From Bifidobacterium simiarum (lineage in GTDB: Bacteria; Actinomycetota; Actinomycetes; Actinomycetales; Bifidobacteriaceae), in NCBI RefSeq assembly GCF_002802905.1, contig NZ_PEBK01000004.1, positions 193,209-257,208 on the forward strand: a stretch of DNA of 64,000 nt, given 5' to 3'. This document shows, one piece after another, positions 61,902-64,000 of the stretch. Within the stretch, counting starts at the first letter, position 1, and each line of letters begins with the position of its first letter. Both the position numbers and the translations under genes were made by a program. Below the pieces are notes generated by a model. It did no database searches and was not told the origin of the DNA. It saw only the letters and a list, made by a program, of their open reading frames with translations.

Positions 61902-64000
61902 TTACCGCTGCTTGTTGGTGGTGCCCGACGTGGCCCCGGAGCTCGTGCCGGTCGTCTGCTTCTGCGTGGTCCCCGTGCTGCCTGACGTGCTGCCGGAGGT
62001 CGAACCGGAAGTGGTTCCGGAGGTCGAGCCGGACGAGGTGCTGCCCGAGGTGTCGGTGGTCGCCGCGGCGCCGGAGTTCAGCGTGGAGGCGGGGTTGCCG
62101 TAGTTGTTGTCGGCCGGGATCTTCGCCGAGGAGAGGTAGTTCTCCATGAACTCCTTCCACGTCGGCAGTGCGATGTCGGCGCCGTACCAGGTGCTGCGGT
62201 ACACGCCGTTGATGGTGCCCTGCAGCGGGGTGCCGGAGCTTTCGGCGTTGGTGATGATCACGAAGGCGGCCACCTGCGGCACGAAGCCCGACGTGGCCAG
62301 TGCGTTCTGTTCCGACGTACCGGTCTTGGCGAAGGTCTTGCGGCCGCCGCTGAGCTGCGCGTCCTTGGCGATACCCTGCGTGACGTTGAGGTTCATCGCG
62401 TAGGCGGTGGTCTGCGCCACCTCCTTGGAGATCGCCTGATGGCAGTTGGCGCTCGGCACCTTGTATTCCTTGCCGCTGCTGCTGGTCACCTTGGTCAGGG
62501 CGATCGGCGTGCATTCCACGCCGTTGCCGGCGATCGTGGCGTACACGTTCGCCATGGTCAGCGGGGAGGACTGCTCAGTACCGATCACCATGGACGGGTT
62601 CCAGATCGTGCGCTTGGTGATGTCGTTGCCGTTCGCGTTGTGGTAGCCGAGGGCCTTGGCGGTTTCGGCGATCTTCTGCAGGCCGATCTGCTGGGCCATG
62701 GCGCCCTGCGTGGTGTTGTGGGACTGGTTGAGACCCTGCAGCGGGGTTTCGGGGCTCACGGTGCCGCCGCCCGAGTTCTGCACCTCCCAGACGTTGGAGT
62801 ATCCGCCGGCGCCGGGGATGGAGGAGTAGGAGTAGGCGGTCGAGGTGACCAGCGGCTCGTTGAGCGAACGGCCGGTGCTCAGCCATGCGGCCATGTTGAT
62901 CGGCTTCCACGTAGAGCCGACCTGGAAGCCGTCGCCGCCGCCGTCCTTGCGGTCGACCGCGTAGTTCATCGACGTGCGCGTCGTGCCCGGGGCGCCGTTG
63001 ACGTCGTAGGTGCGGTTCTGGGCCAGGGCCAGCACTTCGCCGGTGCCGGGCTTGATCGCCGCGAGGATGTTCTCATAGCCGCTGGGATCGTTCTCGGGCA
63101 GGTTGTTGCGCACGGCGTTCCATGCGGAGTTCTGCGCGTTCACGTCCAGCGTGGTGTAGATGTTGAGGCCGCCCTCCTTGAGGAGCTTCTTGCGGTCGTC
63201 GAGCGTCTTGCCGAATTCGGTGGAGCTTTCGATCTGGTGCAGTGCGTAGTCGCAGAAGTATGCGGCGTTGCCGGCCGCCTGGCAGCCCACGGCCACGTCC
63301 TTGACCTTCAGGGTCTGGGCCAGCGGGATCTTCTTGGCCGCGTCGGTCTGCTTCTTCGGTACGAAGCCCCACTCGCTCATCAGGTCGAGCGTGATGTTGC
63401 GCTGCTTCTCGGCCTCCTTCGGGTTCACCGTCGGATCGTACATGGCCGGGTTCTTGGTGATGGCGGCGATCGTGGCCGACTCCACGAGGTTGAGGTCCTT
63501 GGCGCTCTTGGAGAAGTAGTGCTGTGCGGCGGTCTCCACGCCGTACACGCTCTTGCCGAACTGCGCGATGTTGAGGTAGCCCTGCAGGATCTCGGCCTTG
63601 CTGTACTTCTTCTCCAGCTCCACGGAGATCAGCATCTCGCGCAGCTTACGGGCGATAGTCTCCTCCTGCGCGTGATAGGCGCCGATCGGGTCGTCGCTTT
63701 CCAGCGCCTGATCGATGAGCATGTTCTTCACATACTGCTGGGTGAGGGTGGAACCGCCCTGGGTGTCGCCCTTCTTGACGTAGGTCTGCACGAAGGCTCG
63801 TGCGATGCCCTGCGGATCGATGCCGGTGTGGTCCCAGAACCGGTGATCCTCTCGCGCCACCACGGCCTTCTGCATCATGTCGCTGATGTTCTTCAGCGGG
63901 ACGATGATGCGGTTCTGCTCGTAGAAGGTGGCGAGCACGGTCTTGCCGTCACGGGCGTACATGCGGGACTGCTGCGGCAGGTCCGCCAGATCGAAGTTGA
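61902..64000 (-). CDS. Class A penicillin-binding protein (transglycosylase/transpeptidase), 5' end cut
   Basis: Peptidoglycan polymerase, 5' part outside the window; the frame is open with coding sequence (NFDLADLPQQSR) to base 64000. From the first visible Met: GT51 region with EDHRFWDHTGIDPQGIARAFVQ (catalytic Glu) and GGSTLTQQYVKNML, KAEILQGYLNIAQFGKSVYGVETAAQHYF; transpeptidase with GSTWKPINM (SxxK), NQSHNTTQGAM (SxN) and FAKTGTSEQ (KTG). The C-terminal 75 residues are a Ser/Thr/Gly repeat (SGTTSGSTSGSTSGSTG-like) with Lys/Gln, probably an extended wall-spanning tail. Essential-type wall enzyme of the PBP1a group. Confidence 0.95.
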   Translation of the reverse strand, partial: NFDLADLPQQSRMYARDGKTVLATFYEQNRIIVPLKNISDMMQKAVVAREDHRFWDHTGIDPQGIARAFVQTYVKKGDTQGGSTLTQQYVKNMLIDQALESDDPIGAYHAQEETIARKLREMLISVELEKKYSKAEILQGYLNIAQFGKSVYGVETAAQHYFSKSAKDLNLVESATIAAITKNPAMYDPTVNPKEAEKQRNITLDLMSEWGFVPKKQTDAAKKIPLAQTLKVKDVAVGCQAAGNAAYFCDYALHQIESSTEFGKTLDDRKKLLKEGGLNIYTTLDVNAQNSAWNAVRNNLPENDPSGYENILAAIKPGTGEVLALAQNRTYDVNGAPGTTRTSMNYAVDRKDGGGDGFQVGSTWKPINMAAWLSTGRSLNEPLVTSTAYSYSSIPGAGGYSNVWEVQNSGGGTVSPETPLQGLNQSHNTTQGAMAQQIGLQKIAETAKALGYHNANGNDITKRTIWNPSMVIGTEQSSPLTMANVYATIAGNGVECTPIALTKVTSSSGKEYKVPSANCHQAISKEVAQTTAYAMNLNVTQGIAKDAQLSGGRKTFAKTGTSEQNALATSGFVPQVAAFVIITNAESSGTPLQGTINGVYRSTWYGADIALPTWKEFMENYLSSAKIPADNNYGNPASTLNSGAAATTDTSGSTSSGSTSGTTSGSTSGSTSGSTGTTQKQTTGTSSGATSGTTNKQR

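Overview
The window is a high-GC Gram-positive chromosome segment that reads as Bifidobacterium. The genus call is an inference. It rests on the gene repertoire (sortase-dependent LPXTG pili, GatCAB, an isolated GcvH plus lipoate ligase, an HspR-type operator before clpB, a LacI/GPH/GH43 sugar locus, DUF2469 and DUF4916 proteins) and on the many extragenic mosaic repeats. No tRNA, rRNA, CRISPR array, IS element or prophage was seen. The left edge cuts a class C sortase gene and the right edge cuts a class A penicillin-binding protein gene.

Layout. 1-10.5 kb: sortase C, YggS-type PLP protein, FAH-family hydrolase, an NMT1-like lipoprotein with no transporter partners, a membrane-anchored polysaccharide deacetylase (minus strand), an AEC permease, and clpB behind a HAIR operator. 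10.9-21.7 kb is the surface-protein block. It holds a 1138-residue protein that looks like two secreted proteins fused in frame, then a pilus pair: a large tip adhesin split by a frameshift at about 17,100, and an intact LPKTG major pilin. An 11-G tract lies upstream of the pair, and no sortase gene is adjacent. 22-28 kb: rmuC, a small HTH protein behind an unusual leader with a C10 tract and palindromes, an orotate phosphoribosyltransferase homologue without a recognisable PRPP loop, a secreted CAP-like protein and a SPOUT methyltransferase. 28-34 kb: an ABC exporter pair and gatCAB.

34-50 kb: GNAT acetyltransferase with DUF2469, a FAD oxidoreductase, a 1-kb repeat-rich gap, an Rpf/G5-type lytic transglycosylase and a thioredoxin (both minus), a DUF4916 protein, an alpha/beta hydrolase, NudC, an L,D-transpeptidase, gcvH overlapping an App1-like gene, and an oligopeptidase. 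50-64 kb: two small minus-strand genes that resemble a toxin-antitoxin module, leuB, a LacI-GPH-GH43 xyloside locus, a TM2 protein, a lipoate ligase with its accessory domain at the N-terminus, pyrD, an OYE-family oxidoreductase and the PBP.

Functional themes: cell-envelope work (pili, sortase, deacetylase, L,D-transpeptidase, Rpf, PBP), translation (GatCAB, SPOUT methyltransferase), lipoylation (gcvH and lplA, apart from any lipoate-dependent complex), and xylo-oligosaccharide use. The main leads for follow-up are the frameshifted pilus tip gene with its G-tract leader, a 23-bp element shared by the gatC and pyrD promoters, the candidate toxin-antitoxin pair, the fused surface protein, and a mosaic repeat family that in two genes overlaps the stop codon.
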